Assembly (NCBI GenBank): GCA_047602295.1
Contig: JASGHP010000001.1
Location: 2,852,001 to 2,916,000 of the forward strand
Source: JACMLD01 sp047602295
GTDB taxonomy: Bacteria > Bacteroidota > Bacteroidia > Chitinophagales > Chitinophagaceae
Direction: 5' to 3'
Length of the DNA stretch: 64,000 bases
Below are positions 31,919 through 40,869 of this stretch, piece by piece. Made by a program: the position numbers and the translations under genes. The first letter of the stretch is position 1. Each line of letters opens with the position of its first letter. The notes beneath the pieces are model-generated. The model saw only the letters and a program-made list of their open reading frames with translations, was not told the DNA's origin and did no database searches.

Positions 31919-33472
31919 ATGAAAAAAATATCACTTGCTATTGTTTGCGTAATACTGACTTGTGTATATGTTACAGCACAGCCAGTAGTCTTTACACTTC
32001 ATACAGATAAAGCAATACAAACCATTGACAACATAGGCGCTTCTGGTGCCTGGTTTTCTGAAGGCATTGGTAAATACTGGCCGGCAGAAAAAAAGCAGCG
32101 AATGGCTGAACTGCTTTTCAGCAAAGCATTTGACAAGAATGGCAATCCGCTTGGCATTGGTTTATCTGCGTGGCGTTTTAATATTGGCGGTGGCACTACA
32201 GAGCAGGGTGATAGCAGTGGCATCAGCAGCCCGGTGAAAAGAGTAGAGTGCTTTTTATCTCCTGATGGAAAATATGATTGGAACAAACAAGCAGGCTATA
32301 TGTGGTTTGTAAAACAAGCTGCTGCTTACGGAGTAGAAAACCTGATTGCATTCAGCAATACCCCACCGGTGCAGTTTACAAAAAACGGATTAGGTTTTAA
32401 AACAGAAAAAAATTATGAAGCCAATCTTCGTGCTGACAAATACGCCGCTTATGCAGGCTTCCTGGCAGATGTAATTGCGCACTTTAATAAAGAAGGTTTG
32501 CATTTTAATTATATCAGCCCCGTTAATGAACCACAATGGGATTGGTCTGCAGCTTTTGGCAAGATGAATCAGGAGGGATCTCCCTGGCACAATGAGGATA
32601 TTTATAAAATTACCGTTAGCCTTGACAGCGCATTGTCTGCGCAAAAGCTTTCTTCAAAAATACTTGTAGCAGAAGCTGGTATCTTAAGTGCTTTGTATAA
32701 CGGTGGCGGACGTGCAACAAGCCAGATTCAATCCTTTTATAATCCTGCCAGTCCATTGTACATCGGCAAATTAAAAAACCTGTTGCCGGTGATAGAAGGA
32801 CATAGCTATTTTACAGATAATGGCGATTCAAATATTATTAAAGTCCGTAGCAGAGTACGCGACACTGCTGCACAATACAAAACACCATTCTGGCAATCTG
32901 AATATTGTTTGCTGGGAGATGGATACAAAGAAGGTGTTAAAGGGAAAACAAGTGCAATGGATTGTGCGCTTTTTCTTTCAAAAATAATTTATCATGATTT
33001 GGCAATAGCCGATGCTGCTGCCTGGCATTTATGGAATTCATGGGAGCCGGGTGATGCGGATTATGATACTCGGTATTATATGCTGGCTTTAAAAAATAAT
33101 GAAGCAAACACCACTGGCGATTTTACTATTACCAAAAACCTTTGGGCATTGGGCCATTACAGTCGCTTTGTGCGTCCTGGTATGAAACGCATTGTTACAG
33201 ACAGAAGTGATAAGCTGAATGACGTGCAAGCTGCGCAGGACATTATGTTGTCTGCTTATACTGATAATAAAAAGATAGTAGTGGTATGTATTAATTACGC
33301 CAAAACATCTAAACAGATTTCATTGGATTTTCCTGGTTTTAAAAAGCCGCAAAAAGTGCAGCAATACTTAACCACTGCAGCAGCAGAAGACAATATGAAA
33401 TACAGCCTGCTCAAGAATGCAAATAATATAGCATTGCCTGCACGTTCCATCAGCACATTTGTCTTGGAATAA
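31919..33472 (+). CDS. Glycoside hydrolase family 30-like enzyme, exported
   Basis: A 517-residue secreted hydrolase with a signal peptide (LAIVCVILTCVYVTAQ). The TIM barrel holds the GH30 acid/base in YISPVNEPQWDW (E204) and the nucleophile in TPFWQSEYCLLG (E328). A C-terminal beta-sandwich ends in SISTFVLE. Among GH30 members the pattern resembles the endo-beta-1,6-galactanase-like group of Bacteroidota, but beta-1,6-glucanase or xylan-related activity cannot be excluded. It converges on the GH2 gene with only 10 nt between stops. Confidence 0.88.
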   Translation: MKKISLAIVCVILTCVYVTAQPVVFTLHTDKAIQTIDNIGASGAWFSEGIGKYWPAEKKQRMAELLFSKAFDKNGNPLGIGLSAWRFNIGGGTTEQGDSSGISSPVKRVECFLSPDGKYDWNKQAGYMWFVKQAAAYGVENLIAFSNTPPVQFTKNGLGFKTEKNYEANLRADKYAAYAGFLADVIAHFNKEGLHFNYISPVNEPQWDWSAAFGKMNQEGSPWHNEDIYKITVSLDSALSAQKLSSKILVAEAGILSALYNGGGRATSQIQSFYNPASPLYIGKLKNLLPVIEGHSYFTDNGDSNIIKVRSRVRDTAAQYKTPFWQSEYCLLGDGYKEGVKGKTSAMDCALFLSKIIYHDLAIADAAAWHLWNSWEPGDADYDTRYYMLALKNNEANTTGDFTITKNLWALGHYSRFVRPGMKRIVTDRSDKLNDVQAAQDIMLSAYTDNKKIVVVCINYAKTSKQISLDFPGFKKPQKVQQYLTTAAAEDNMKYSLLKNANNIALPARSISTFVLE

Positions 33473-33482
33473 TGTTAAGCCT

Positions 33483-36122
33483 CTATGGTTGTACTGTTAC
33501 CATTTGTGCTTGCTGGTTCCAGCCACGTATCTCTACAACCGGCATTGTATTAGATGCAGGGTAGTCAACGGTAATTGTTTTGCTTTCTCCCGGTAAAACA
33601 GAAATGTAATTATCGCTGTAAAAACAAGGCAATATGCGTTTGTGCGTTTGCTGATCAAGCAATGATATTCGGTTGAAGAAAGCAACCGGTGCCTGCGCAG
33701 GGTTAGTAACCGTTACAGCAATTTTGTTTTTAGCAATTTGTTTGGCGTTAGTTGTTGCATTACTCTTATCCATTTTTTGCAAGCCACTGTAATTACCAGT
33801 GCTGTCGGGCATCCAATACAGGTTCTCGCTGATGATTTCCTTTTTAGTGCTTACCAGTCGCAGCAACACAAATGCGCCTTCATTGGCGGCTATTCTTTTA
33901 AGCTCACGCTGTATGCCTAAATATTTCTTGGAAAGGGTAGGGCCAATTTCTGAAAATACTTCGGTTACATTTGTTTCCTTCCCCTTCATGTCAAACAGTT
34001 TTACCTGCAACATCATGTCCCTGTGTGTTTCAAAAGTATTGTTTACTACCATCACCATGCTGTCGGCAGGGTTCAACAGAATATGCAGCGGCTCACTGCC
34101 TTTATGCAAACCATAGAGGCAGGCATTGGGATCAAGATAGTAATCATACATTTGCCCGCGCAAAGCCGTCCAGGGGTTTTGTGTTTTCCAGATGATAACG
34201 CCAGTGTACCATTCCCACATGTGGGCACTAAAACCTTCCATCAATGCACGATATTGATCATAGTTCACCAGTTGAGCTTTCTCCGTAAAATCTTTGATGT
34301 CTTTGGGCGCACCATAAGGTTGCAGTGAATGGCCGTAGCTAATGTATTTATGATAGTTCCAAACACTGTCCATTACATCTTCAGGTCCGCGCCTGTCTGT
34401 AGGCACTACGCGATTGGCTTCGGGCATAAAACGTTCCAGCGATTCATAATCACCTGTGCCCACTGATCCTATTTCAGAGTTGAAAGGATATGTTCTATGC
34501 GCAAAAAATGTTTTTGTATTCTGTATGCCGTAAGGGCCATCACCATTGCCACCCAAAAAATTATACGACATACTATCTGAGTTGGAATAATCGATGAACC
34601 AGCGAGTGCCATCCAATGCAGGTAGAATAGAATCTTTCAGAGGATGAAATATATCTCCTGGCAAAGTGATTTCATTGCCACCGCACCAGATAGCCAGTGA
34701 TGCATAATTGCGCAACATTTTTATCTGGTCTGCAGCAGAAGTTAGAAACAAATTATGATCGTCGGGGTAATTCCTTCTTGTCCATTGGTCATCCAGTTTC
34801 ATTGGATCCTGCCAGCGGCCATTGCAATCGCCAGAACCCCAGAAGTCCTGCATTACAAGAATGCCGTATTTATCGCAGGCTTCATAAAATTCCGGTCTTT
34901 CTGTAATAGCGCCGCCCCAAATCCTGATGAGGTTTAAATTCATGTCTCTGTGAAAACGAATTTCCGCATCATATCTCTCAGGCGAGAAACGCAACATAGC
35001 ATCTGAAATGATCCAGTTGCCACCTTTAATAAATATTTTTTGTCCGTTCACCATTACTTGTGCACTGCGGGTATCGTTGTTCCAAACAGATTTTATTTCC
35101 CTGATACCGAAACTAATCTTCTCCTCATCTGATACTGTACTACCGTTGATGGTAAAACGTAAATTAAGGTTATATAAATCCTGCGCACCGTAACCGCTTG
35201 GCCACCACAATTTTGGATTGGGTAAAGTCAAATCATCCAATTGTACTAATTGGGTAGCAGAAGCAGGCAGTACCACTTTTTTTGAAATTGTTTTGCCTTC
35301 CAGTTGATAACTCAATACACCACTTACGGGCTTGATAGCTGCATTCTCCAACTCTGCACTTAATTTTATAATAGCAGGTGCCTGTTTTGCATTGGGTATA
35401 CGAACGCCTGGCACTTCTGTAATGATATGCGGGTTGATGATATTAACCTGGTTGGTTTTTTCAATCAGTACTTTGTCCCAAATGCCAGTATTGCGATCAC
35501 GAATGGGTTGTATCCAATCCCAACCTGCAACATATTGCAGAGAAACATTTCGTGCAATGGTACCATCGCCACCTTGTCCTCCATTTGCATTGCCGGTAAC
35601 ATCTGGTGGATATACAATAATTGCTAAACGATTATTTCCATTTTTTTGCAGGAAGGTGCTGATGTTATATCGCTGGCGCAAAAACATTCCTTTGTGTGTG
35701 GTTGCATTTAATAAATGCCCGTTGATGTATACATCGCATCCATAGTTTACACCTCTCAGGTTTAGCCAGACCTGTTCGCCATTTGCAGGAAAAGTTTCTT
35801 TGAAGTCTTTTATAAACCAATAAGTGTAATATTCTTTTCCTGTTTTAAAAATATCCGGAATAAGCTGGTTGTTCATTCCATAAAATGGATCGGGTATTTG
35901 TTTGTTGGCCAGCATGGTGGTTAATACGGTGCCGGGTACAACCGCTGGTTGCCAGTTAGTGAGTGGGGTAGAAGGCATCGAAATTTCATTGCCTTTCATT
36001 TTTAAATCGGCGGCTTTAGCACAAATCCAGCCTGCATTAAGTTCTGTAATATTTTGGGCTGATAATAACTGAGCGTTAAAACAAAAGCAGACTAATAATA
36101 AAAATAACGGGCCTTTTGCCAT
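33483..36122 (-). CDS. Glycoside hydrolase family 2 enzyme (beta-mannosidase / exo-beta-glucosaminidase-like), exported
   Basis: The start is at the ATG at 36122 (879 residues), the beginning of a signal peptide (GPLFLLLVCFCFNAQLLSAQ); the longer frame adds 26 improbable residues. GH2 sugar-binding and immunoglobulin-like domains occupy about residues 30-320. The TIM barrel follows with the acid/base in WCGGNEITLPGD and the likely nucleophile in FNSEIGSVGTGDYESL. Further beta-sandwiches close the C-terminus. The barrel sequence (RIWGGAITERPEFYEACDKYGILVMQDF) is typical of the beta-mannosidase / exo-beta-D-glucosaminidase branch. It sits among other glycan-active genes. Confidence 0.88.
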   Translation of the reverse strand: MAKGPLFLLLVCFCFNAQLLSAQNITELNAGWICAKAADLKMKGNEISMPSTPLTNWQPAVVPGTVLTTMLANKQIPDPFYGMNNQLIPDIFKTGKEYYTYWFIKDFKETFPANGEQVWLNLRGVNYGCDVYINGHLLNATTHKGMFLRQRYNISTFLQKNGNNRLAIIVYPPDVTGNANGGQGGDGTIARNVSLQYVAGWDWIQPIRDRNTGIWDKVLIEKTNQVNIINPHIITEVPGVRIPNAKQAPAIIKLSAELENAAIKPVSGVLSYQLEGKTISKKVVLPASATQLVQLDDLTLPNPKLWWPSGYGAQDLYNLNLRFTINGSTVSDEEKISFGIREIKSVWNNDTRSAQVMVNGQKIFIKGGNWIISDAMLRFSPERYDAEIRFHRDMNLNLIRIWGGAITERPEFYEACDKYGILVMQDFWGSGDCNGRWQDPMKLDDQWTRRNYPDDHNLFLTSAADQIKMLRNYASLAIWCGGNEITLPGDIFHPLKDSILPALDGTRWFIDYSNSDSMSYNFLGGNGDGPYGIQNTKTFFAHRTYPFNSEIGSVGTGDYESLERFMPEANRVVPTDRRGPEDVMDSVWNYHKYISYGHSLQPYGAPKDIKDFTEKAQLVNYDQYRALMEGFSAHMWEWYTGVIIWKTQNPWTALRGQMYDYYLDPNACLYGLHKGSEPLHILLNPADSMVMVVNNTFETHRDMMLQVKLFDMKGKETNVTEVFSEIGPTLSKKYLGIQRELKRIAANEGAFVLLRLVSTKKEIISENLYWMPDSTGNYSGLQKMDKSNATTNAKQIAKNKIAVTVTNPAQAPVAFFNRISLLDQQTHKRILPCFYSDNYISVLPGESKTITVDYPASNTMPVVEIRGWNQQAQMVTVQP

Positions 36123-36422
36123 AGCGATTGGTTGTGTGTTTTTTGATTGAAAACTAGCAGCATGTTCGTTGTAAAGAACATTCATCTGGCGGGCGGGCAA
36201 TACTACGATTTTTTTATGTTATTCAGTGCAGTGCTTTTGAATTATAGCGACTTTGCAAAGCGGCGTGCAGCTACACAGGATGCACTGTTGCCCAATGATA
36301 TAAAGATGAACGGAGCGTCGCAAGAGTGATCAATCCGTGTTACAAATGCCGGCTCAAAAAGAATAGTTGTATTACTTGACATTTTGCGGTTTAGTATGTA
36401 TTTTGTCTGTAAAATCCGTCTT
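36123..36422. other. 300-bp spacer, nothing definite
   Basis: I see no gene, repeat array or strong promoter here. A 60-codon open frame at 36147-36329 has no start or domain support and was rejected. Confidence 0.5.
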
Positions 36423-36746
36423 ATGAAATACGCTGGTTTAAAAAGTTTTTTCAAATACCTCTACGATAATTTCATCGCAAATTTTATTGGCTTTATCATT
36501 GGCATGCTCGCCACCAAACTTGTATCTCACTTCTTTGTTACCCGCAGTATTAAGAACTTATGGGGATTGACAGCAAAAAGAACTGTAGTAGATAAAACAA
36601 CTTTCTCCAATCTTGAAATGCTGGTGTCTGTGGTAATAGGTTTTATAGTTTTTGAAGTGTTATCAAAGTGGATAAAGAAAAAGATGGAAGAAGTTTCCCC
36701 CTCTTTGAAAAGTTCATTTATGGGCTGGATGGGCAAAGTTCAATAA
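36423..36746 (+). CDS. Small membrane protein of unknown function
   Basis: Taking the ATG at 36423 gives 107 residues. Two hydrophobic spans (FIGFIIGMLATKLVSHF and MLVSVVIGFIVFEVLSKWI) flank a short basic loop, and the C-terminus is charged (KKKMEEVSPSLKSS). No family is recognised. It lies between the GH2 and alginate-lyase-like genes on the opposite strand to both. Confidence 0.65.
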   Translation: MKYAGLKSFFKYLYDNFIANFIGFIIGMLATKLVSHFFVTRSIKNLWGLTAKRTVVDKTTFSNLEMLVSVVIGFIVFEVLSKWIKKKMEEVSPSLKSSFMGWMGKVQ

Positions 36747-36757
36747 GCAATGAGGTT

Positions 36758-37951
36758 TTAATTATTGCTGTATAATAACTCGGTAAGCATGTCTGGTTCT
36801 CCTTTATTTATGCTCTTTGCTTTTTGCAAATAATTACTATCGTTAAAACCAGCAGCAGCCTGTAGCAGCAGCGGGTAAAATTCTGACTTGCTGTTATACT
36901 TTGAGATCTGCTGATACGTCCAGTTTTCTGTACCCATGGCATAAGGAGATAACCAATCGAACGCTGTTTTTAAACTTGCTTTCAGTGGCGTTTGATAATT
37001 CCAGAGATCGATACCTGCTTTGCCTGCAAGCGTTGCTAAAGTAAACCATCCATGCAGATTCATGGTGCTATATCCCAATCCATTTGTACGTTCCAGTTCA
37101 AGTGGCTGTTTTCCTTCAGCGGTTAATTGACTGTCCAATCTTTTTTTACTTTCATTTATTAAGTCAACAGCCATTTTTTTATCACCGGTAAAAAGTGCAA
37201 AATCTATTGCTTGTGCATAATACCATGTGCCGTGGTTGTTTTTTGCGGCGTGTTCTTCTTTTCCGTTTTTACTGGTTAACATCCAATTGAGGTATTGCGC
37301 ATACCATTGTTTTAAAGATTGTTCATCATTGGTTTTCCATGACGAAGCTCCTAGCAATAGAATAGCAGCATCTGCAATGCCGGTAAGTGCAATGGTTTCT
37401 ATAATGCCAATGCCACGGCCGGTATTAATGCCGGGAATAGCTTGTCCGTAATCCAGGTTAGGGTTCATCTTAGTAGCGTCGTCTAAAAACCATGTGCGTA
37501 AAATGATAGCAGCTTTGGTAGCATATTTTTCCTGTCCGGTAAAATACCATGCAAGCGACAGGATGCGGGTTGCGTTTTCAATTTTGCCAAGGTATGTGCG
37601 GTCTGTTATTTTGTAAATTTCAGGATTGCGTTCTCCATCTCTTCTTAAATAGGGCAGGCCATTGGGTTTAGAACTATCATACCAGAAGTACGGAGCCTGG
37701 CTCATATAATCATGCTTGTTACCACTGGCAGGGGTAAACGCTTTTTCCATTACAGACATCGGTTTTATATCCAGTAAGCTGTCTGCCTGCTTTTGTAACC
37801 TTGCAATAGCTCCAATTGCTGCAGGATCTTTTTGTTGAAACTTTTGCTTTACTTCCTGCAGGCGACGGGGATTGCTGATAAGTGTGTTAGGTAATTGTGC
37901 TTTTGTGAGCAGGAATGATGATAGCAATGCAATGGTGGCGAGACATTTCAT
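36758..37951 (-). CDS. Alginate lyase family protein, exported
   Basis: A 397-residue secreted protein with a signal peptide (CLATIALLSSFLLTKA). It has an (alpha/alpha)-barrel of the alginate_lyase family. Signature stretches are YMSQAPYFWYDSSKPNGLPYLRRDGERNPEIY, NLDYGQAIPGINTGRGIGIIET and KNNHGTWYYAQAIDFALFTGD, where the conserved N-H and W/Y form the active site. Such proteins cleave uronate polysaccharides by beta-elimination; alginate itself is not proven, and glucuronan-type substrates occur in relatives. With the nearby dehydratase, GH30 and GH2, it suggests breakdown of an acidic plant or algal polysaccharide. Confidence 0.88.
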   Translation of the reverse strand: MKCLATIALLSSFLLTKAQLPNTLISNPRRLQEVKQKFQQKDPAAIGAIARLQKQADSLLDIKPMSVMEKAFTPASGNKHDYMSQAPYFWYDSSKPNGLPYLRRDGERNPEIYKITDRTYLGKIENATRILSLAWYFTGQEKYATKAAIILRTWFLDDATKMNPNLDYGQAIPGINTGRGIGIIETIALTGIADAAILLLGASSWKTNDEQSLKQWYAQYLNWMLTSKNGKEEHAAKNNHGTWYYAQAIDFALFTGDKKMAVDLINESKKRLDSQLTAEGKQPLELERTNGLGYSTMNLHGWFTLATLAGKAGIDLWNYQTPLKASLKTAFDWLSPYAMGTENWTYQQISKYNSKSEFYPLLLQAAAGFNDSNYLQKAKSINKGEPDMLTELLYSNN

Positions 37952-38405
37952 ATTGGCTGGTTTGCAGAAAGAGAAAATGATTGGCTTTCAAATAAAATGA
38001 AAGTTTCTAAAAATGATTCATTAAAATTAAAATGTACTTTTTTAATGAGTGCAACAGGAACATAAAAAAACTGTACCCAATAAGGATACAGTTTCCTGAT
38101 GCCTTGTTCTCTTAATTTTATCGAATCTTTTCAGAACGATTTCTATCAATGAGAAATCACCGGCTGGTGAATAAATATAGTAAAAAAATGCACCCGCCAG
38201 CGATGGAGCCGGGAAAAACTGTGAAGGTTTTTTCTTGCAGCTGCGCTTCGTGGTTCAAAACCATATTGGATGTCGGTGGAAGTCAATCAACTGTAGTTAA
38301 AGCATGATTTTTAGCAGCCGGTATGGATTTTGAATATTAATAACGATAATTTGCTGCTGGCACTACGCAATTTGTGCTAGCTTTACTTAAATCTCATTGA
38401 ACTTA
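37952..38405. other. 454-bp spacer with minus-strand hairpin and small-RNA potential
   Basis: No certain gene. A hairpin at 38068-38094 is followed, on the minus strand, by seven T (A at 38064-38070), like a terminator. Upstream of it on the minus strand lies a conserved-looking GC-rich block (about 38185-38260). A TAGCTTTA -7-like element (38379-38386) precedes the response regulator. Confidence 0.5.
38062..38094 (-). terminator. Orphan minus-strand terminator-like hairpin
   Basis: AAACTGTA (38068-38075) pairs with TACAGTTT (38087-38094), 8 bp with an 11-nt loop. Reading on the minus strand the stem is followed by T residues. No minus-strand gene is known upstream, which hints at a small transcript ending here. 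Confidence 0.45.
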
Positions 38406-38795
38406 ATGCCAAGCCAAAGTCCGCATATACTCGTTGTAGACGACAATGAGGAAATTCTTACTGCCATCAGCATAATATTGCACCGGAAAGATTACCGTGT
38501 TTCTGTAAGAAGCCGGGTTGATCATTTTGAACAAACAATAATGGAATTATTACCCGATCTCATTTTGCTGGATAAAAATCTTGGCTGGGCAGATGGTGGA
38601 GATCTTTGTAAAAATTTAAAAGCAAATTCATCGCTCTCTCATATTCCTGTTATTATGTTTTCTGCCTACTATAAAATGAGGGAGGAATGCATGAATGCAG
38701 GTGCCAACGAATTTATAGAAAAGCCTTTCGAAATGAATGACCTGCTTCAAACCATACATTCATTTGCACACATTGGTAAACAGCCCAATGTTTAA
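38406..38795 (+). CDS. Single-domain response regulator
   Basis: A receiver domain only, about 129 residues from the ATG at 38406. Acidic pocket VVDDNEE near residue 12, phospho-acceptor Asp in ILLDKNLG near residue 55, Thr/Ser switch in MFSAYY and Lys in EKPF near residue 107. No output domain is present, so it signals through protein contact, CheY-like. No kinase is next to it. It precedes the O-antigen ligase by 42 nt on the same strand, which may be chance. Confidence 0.92.
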   Translation: MPSQSPHILVVDDNEEILTAISIILHRKDYRVSVRSRVDHFEQTIMELLPDLILLDKNLGWADGGDLCKNLKANSSLSHIPVIMFSAYYKMREECMNAGANEFIEKPFEMNDLLQTIHSFAHIGKQPNV

Positions 38796-38809
38796 ATGTT
38801 ATTTGCACT

Positions 38810-38817
38810 TACTTTTG
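38810..38817 (+). promoter_or_regulatory. -7 promoter element for the O-antigen ligase gene
   Basis: TACTTTTG matches TAnnTTTG and lies 20 nt before the ATG at 38838. It suggests that the ligase gene is transcribed separately from the response regulator. Confidence 0.5.
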
Positions 38818-38837
38818 CTGAAATTTATTAAAGATAA

Positions 38838-40139
38838 ATGAAGAAGTTGTTTTTATTGGATGCAAATGCCCAGGCGTTTAGCCAAAAAGAAAAAAATCTT
38901 TATCATTTATTGTTGTTTTTTTTCTTCTCAATTTATATGCCGCATGTGTCGTGGTTATACAATGTGGCAATGTGGCTTGTTTTTTTATACTGTTTTCTAT
39001 TCAATAGCATCAAAGAAAAATTAGTTCTTCTTAAGCAAAGAAAGGCGATGTTGCTGATGGCCCTTTTCTTTCTGTTCAATTGCATTAGCCTTCTTTGGTC
39101 CAGCAATATTGATGAAGGTGTTTCCTGGATAGGTATTCGGATTAGCCTTTTAGCTTTTCCCATATCCATTGGCAGCATTTATATAAATGCTTTATTGAGA
39201 GAGCGACTATGGTATGCTTTCCTTGTAGCCACTTGTGCTGGCGCAATAGTTAGTATCATTCATGCCTCATTTCTTGCAATACAACAGCAAGATCTTTCTT
39301 TGCTGTATAACGACAACTTATCTGAGTATGTAAACCTGCAATCCATTTATTTTGCTATGCTGATAAACCTTGCCTTATTTGGACTGGTAAGTTTGCAGGT
39401 TAATAAATCTTTTTTAGTAGGAAGGTACACGTGGTTGATTGCTTTAATTATTCTTTTGCCCGTACATTTTTTATTGGCAAGCAGAATCGCAATTACTATT
39501 CTTTATGGAACGATATTATTGTTTGCCGCATTTGTAATAGTGTATAAAAAAATGCTGAAGCAGGGCATTATGCTTGTTGCAGGTCTTTTGCTGGCTGCTT
39601 TTTTATTGTTGCAATTATTTCCTAAAACTATCAATAGATTTAAAGAATTAGGTTATACGCACTATAATTATAGTAGTACAGCACCGGAAAGTCATTTTAA
39701 TATGGCCTTAACGCCAGAGCAATGGAACGGAGCCAATTTGCGCCTGGCCGTGTGGAGTTGTGCATGGGAAGGAATTAAAGAGAGTTTTTTATTTGGAACT
39801 GGCATTGGTGATACAATGGACGAATTAAAAAAACAATACGCCGCAAAGGGATTTACTTTCGGTATAACTACCAACCGAAATGTACACAGCACGTACCTTG
39901 ATATTTGGATAAGCATGGGTTTGATAGGGCTGCTGATATTTATTGCAGGTTTTTTTATACTTCCATACATGCAATGTATTCAATACCGCGATTTATATGG
40001 CTTATTAGTGCTTACAGCTTTAATGCTTTCAACAATTTCTGAAGTGTATTTAAATCGTACAACTGGGAATACAATATTGGCTTTTTTTATTTGCTTTATT
40101 GTGAGCTGCAAAAAAGCTAAGGTGAAGGAAAATTATTGA
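38838..40139 (+). CDS. O-antigen ligase family membrane protein (WaaL/Wzy_C type)
   Basis: A 433-residue polytopic protein with about ten to twelve spans and the Wzy_C domain. The large periplasmic loop lies near residues 275-345 (about KELGYTHYNYSSTAPESHF to NRNVHSTYLDIW). It contains the conserved HSTYLD motif and an Arg-rich flank. WaaL-type enzymes join finished O-antigen to lipid A-core in the periplasm; the alternative is a Wzy-like polymerase. The adjacent ABC exporter favours the ligase reading, since ABC-exported O-antigens need a ligase but no Wzy. Its stop codon overlaps the Wzt-like gene's end by 7 bp. Confidence 0.87.
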   Translation: MKKLFLLDANAQAFSQKEKNLYHLLLFFFFSIYMPHVSWLYNVAMWLVFLYCFLFNSIKEKLVLLKQRKAMLLMALFFLFNCISLLWSSNIDEGVSWIGIRISLLAFPISIGSIYINALLRERLWYAFLVATCAGAIVSIIHASFLAIQQQDLSLLYNDNLSEYVNLQSIYFAMLINLALFGLVSLQVNKSFLVGRYTWLIALIILLPVHFLLASRIAITILYGTILLFAAFVIVYKKMLKQGIMLVAGLLLAAFLLLQLFPKTINRFKELGYTHYNYSSTAPESHFNMALTPEQWNGANLRLAVWSCAWEGIKESFLFGTGIGDTMDELKKQYAAKGFTFGITTNRNVHSTYLDIWISMGLIGLLIFIAGFFILPYMQCIQYRDLYGLLVLTALMLSTISEVYLNRTTGNTILAFFICFIVSCKKAKVKENY

Positions 40140-40867
40140 TTGTCTTCTACATACATTTCTATTGCCTTTTGTGTGTCGCCATAATAGACGAGTTCTCCTT
40201 TTCTCATGTAGGCAGTGCGGGTGCAATACTTTTGAATAACATCCATGCTATGGCTAACCAATATTACAGTCTTGCCTTCAATCCAGGAAGATTCAAAAAC
40301 TTTAATCGCTTTTTCCTGGAATTTCATATCGCCTACTGCAAATATTTCATCCAGGAACATAATGCCTGCACCAGCATTTACGGCAATAGAAAAACCAAGC
40401 CTGGCCATCATACCAGATGAAAAGAATTTCACTTTAGTGTCTATGAACTCTCTTATCTCAGCAAAGTCTACAATTTTATCGAAGATAGCATCTGTCTCTT
40501 TTATTTTGAGTCCCAATACAGAAGATGAAACATAAATATTTTCCCTTGCGGTTAGTTCCTGGCTCATACCTACGCCAAGATTCATAATTAGAGTAGTGCC
40601 GTTTATTTCAATATGCCCGGTATCAGTTGGGTATACGCCTGCAAGTACACGTATTAAAGTAGATTTGCCACATCCATTACGTCCTATCAGCCCTATGCAT
40701 TCTCCTTTGTATACTTCAAAGTTCATCTGTTTTATTGCAGGAACTTCCTTCCGCCGTGCCGGGTTAAATAAATTAAACAAGCGGTGTTTCACAGTATTGT
40801 GACTGTCTTCGCTAATATGAAACGTTTTACTGATATTTCGAGCTTTTAATGCTATTGTTTGTTCCAT
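40133..40867 (-). CDS. Polysaccharide ABC exporter ATP-binding protein (Wzt-like)
   Basis: A 244-residue ATPase. Walker A GRNGCGKST (62-70), signature FSSGMMARLGFSIA and Walker B MFLDEIFAVGD are intact, and SHSMD carries the switch His. Length and sequence (PAIKQMNFEVYKGECIGLIGRNG) match the Wzt/KpsT group that powers export of lipid-linked polysaccharide. The C-terminal carbohydrate-binding domain found in Wzt proteins that recognise chain caps is absent, since the protein stops right after the nucleotide-binding domain. It pairs with the permease 2 nt upstream. Confidence 0.93.
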   Translation of the reverse strand: MEQTIALKARNISKTFHISEDSHNTVKHRLFNLFNPARRKEVPAIKQMNFEVYKGECIGLIGRNGCGKSTLIRVLAGVYPTDTGHIEINGTTLIMNLGVGMSQELTARENIYVSSSVLGLKIKETDAIFDKIVDFAEIREFIDTKVKFFSSGMMARLGFSIAVNAGAGIMFLDEIFAVGDMKFQEKAIKVFESSWIEGKTVILVSHSMDVIQKYCTRTAYMRKGELVYYGDTQKAIEMYVEDNQ

Positions 40868-40869
40868 TA

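Noticed and set aside
36147..36329. A 60-codon open frame between the GH2 gene and the small membrane protein
   Set aside because: No family similarity and weak start context; more likely non-coding.
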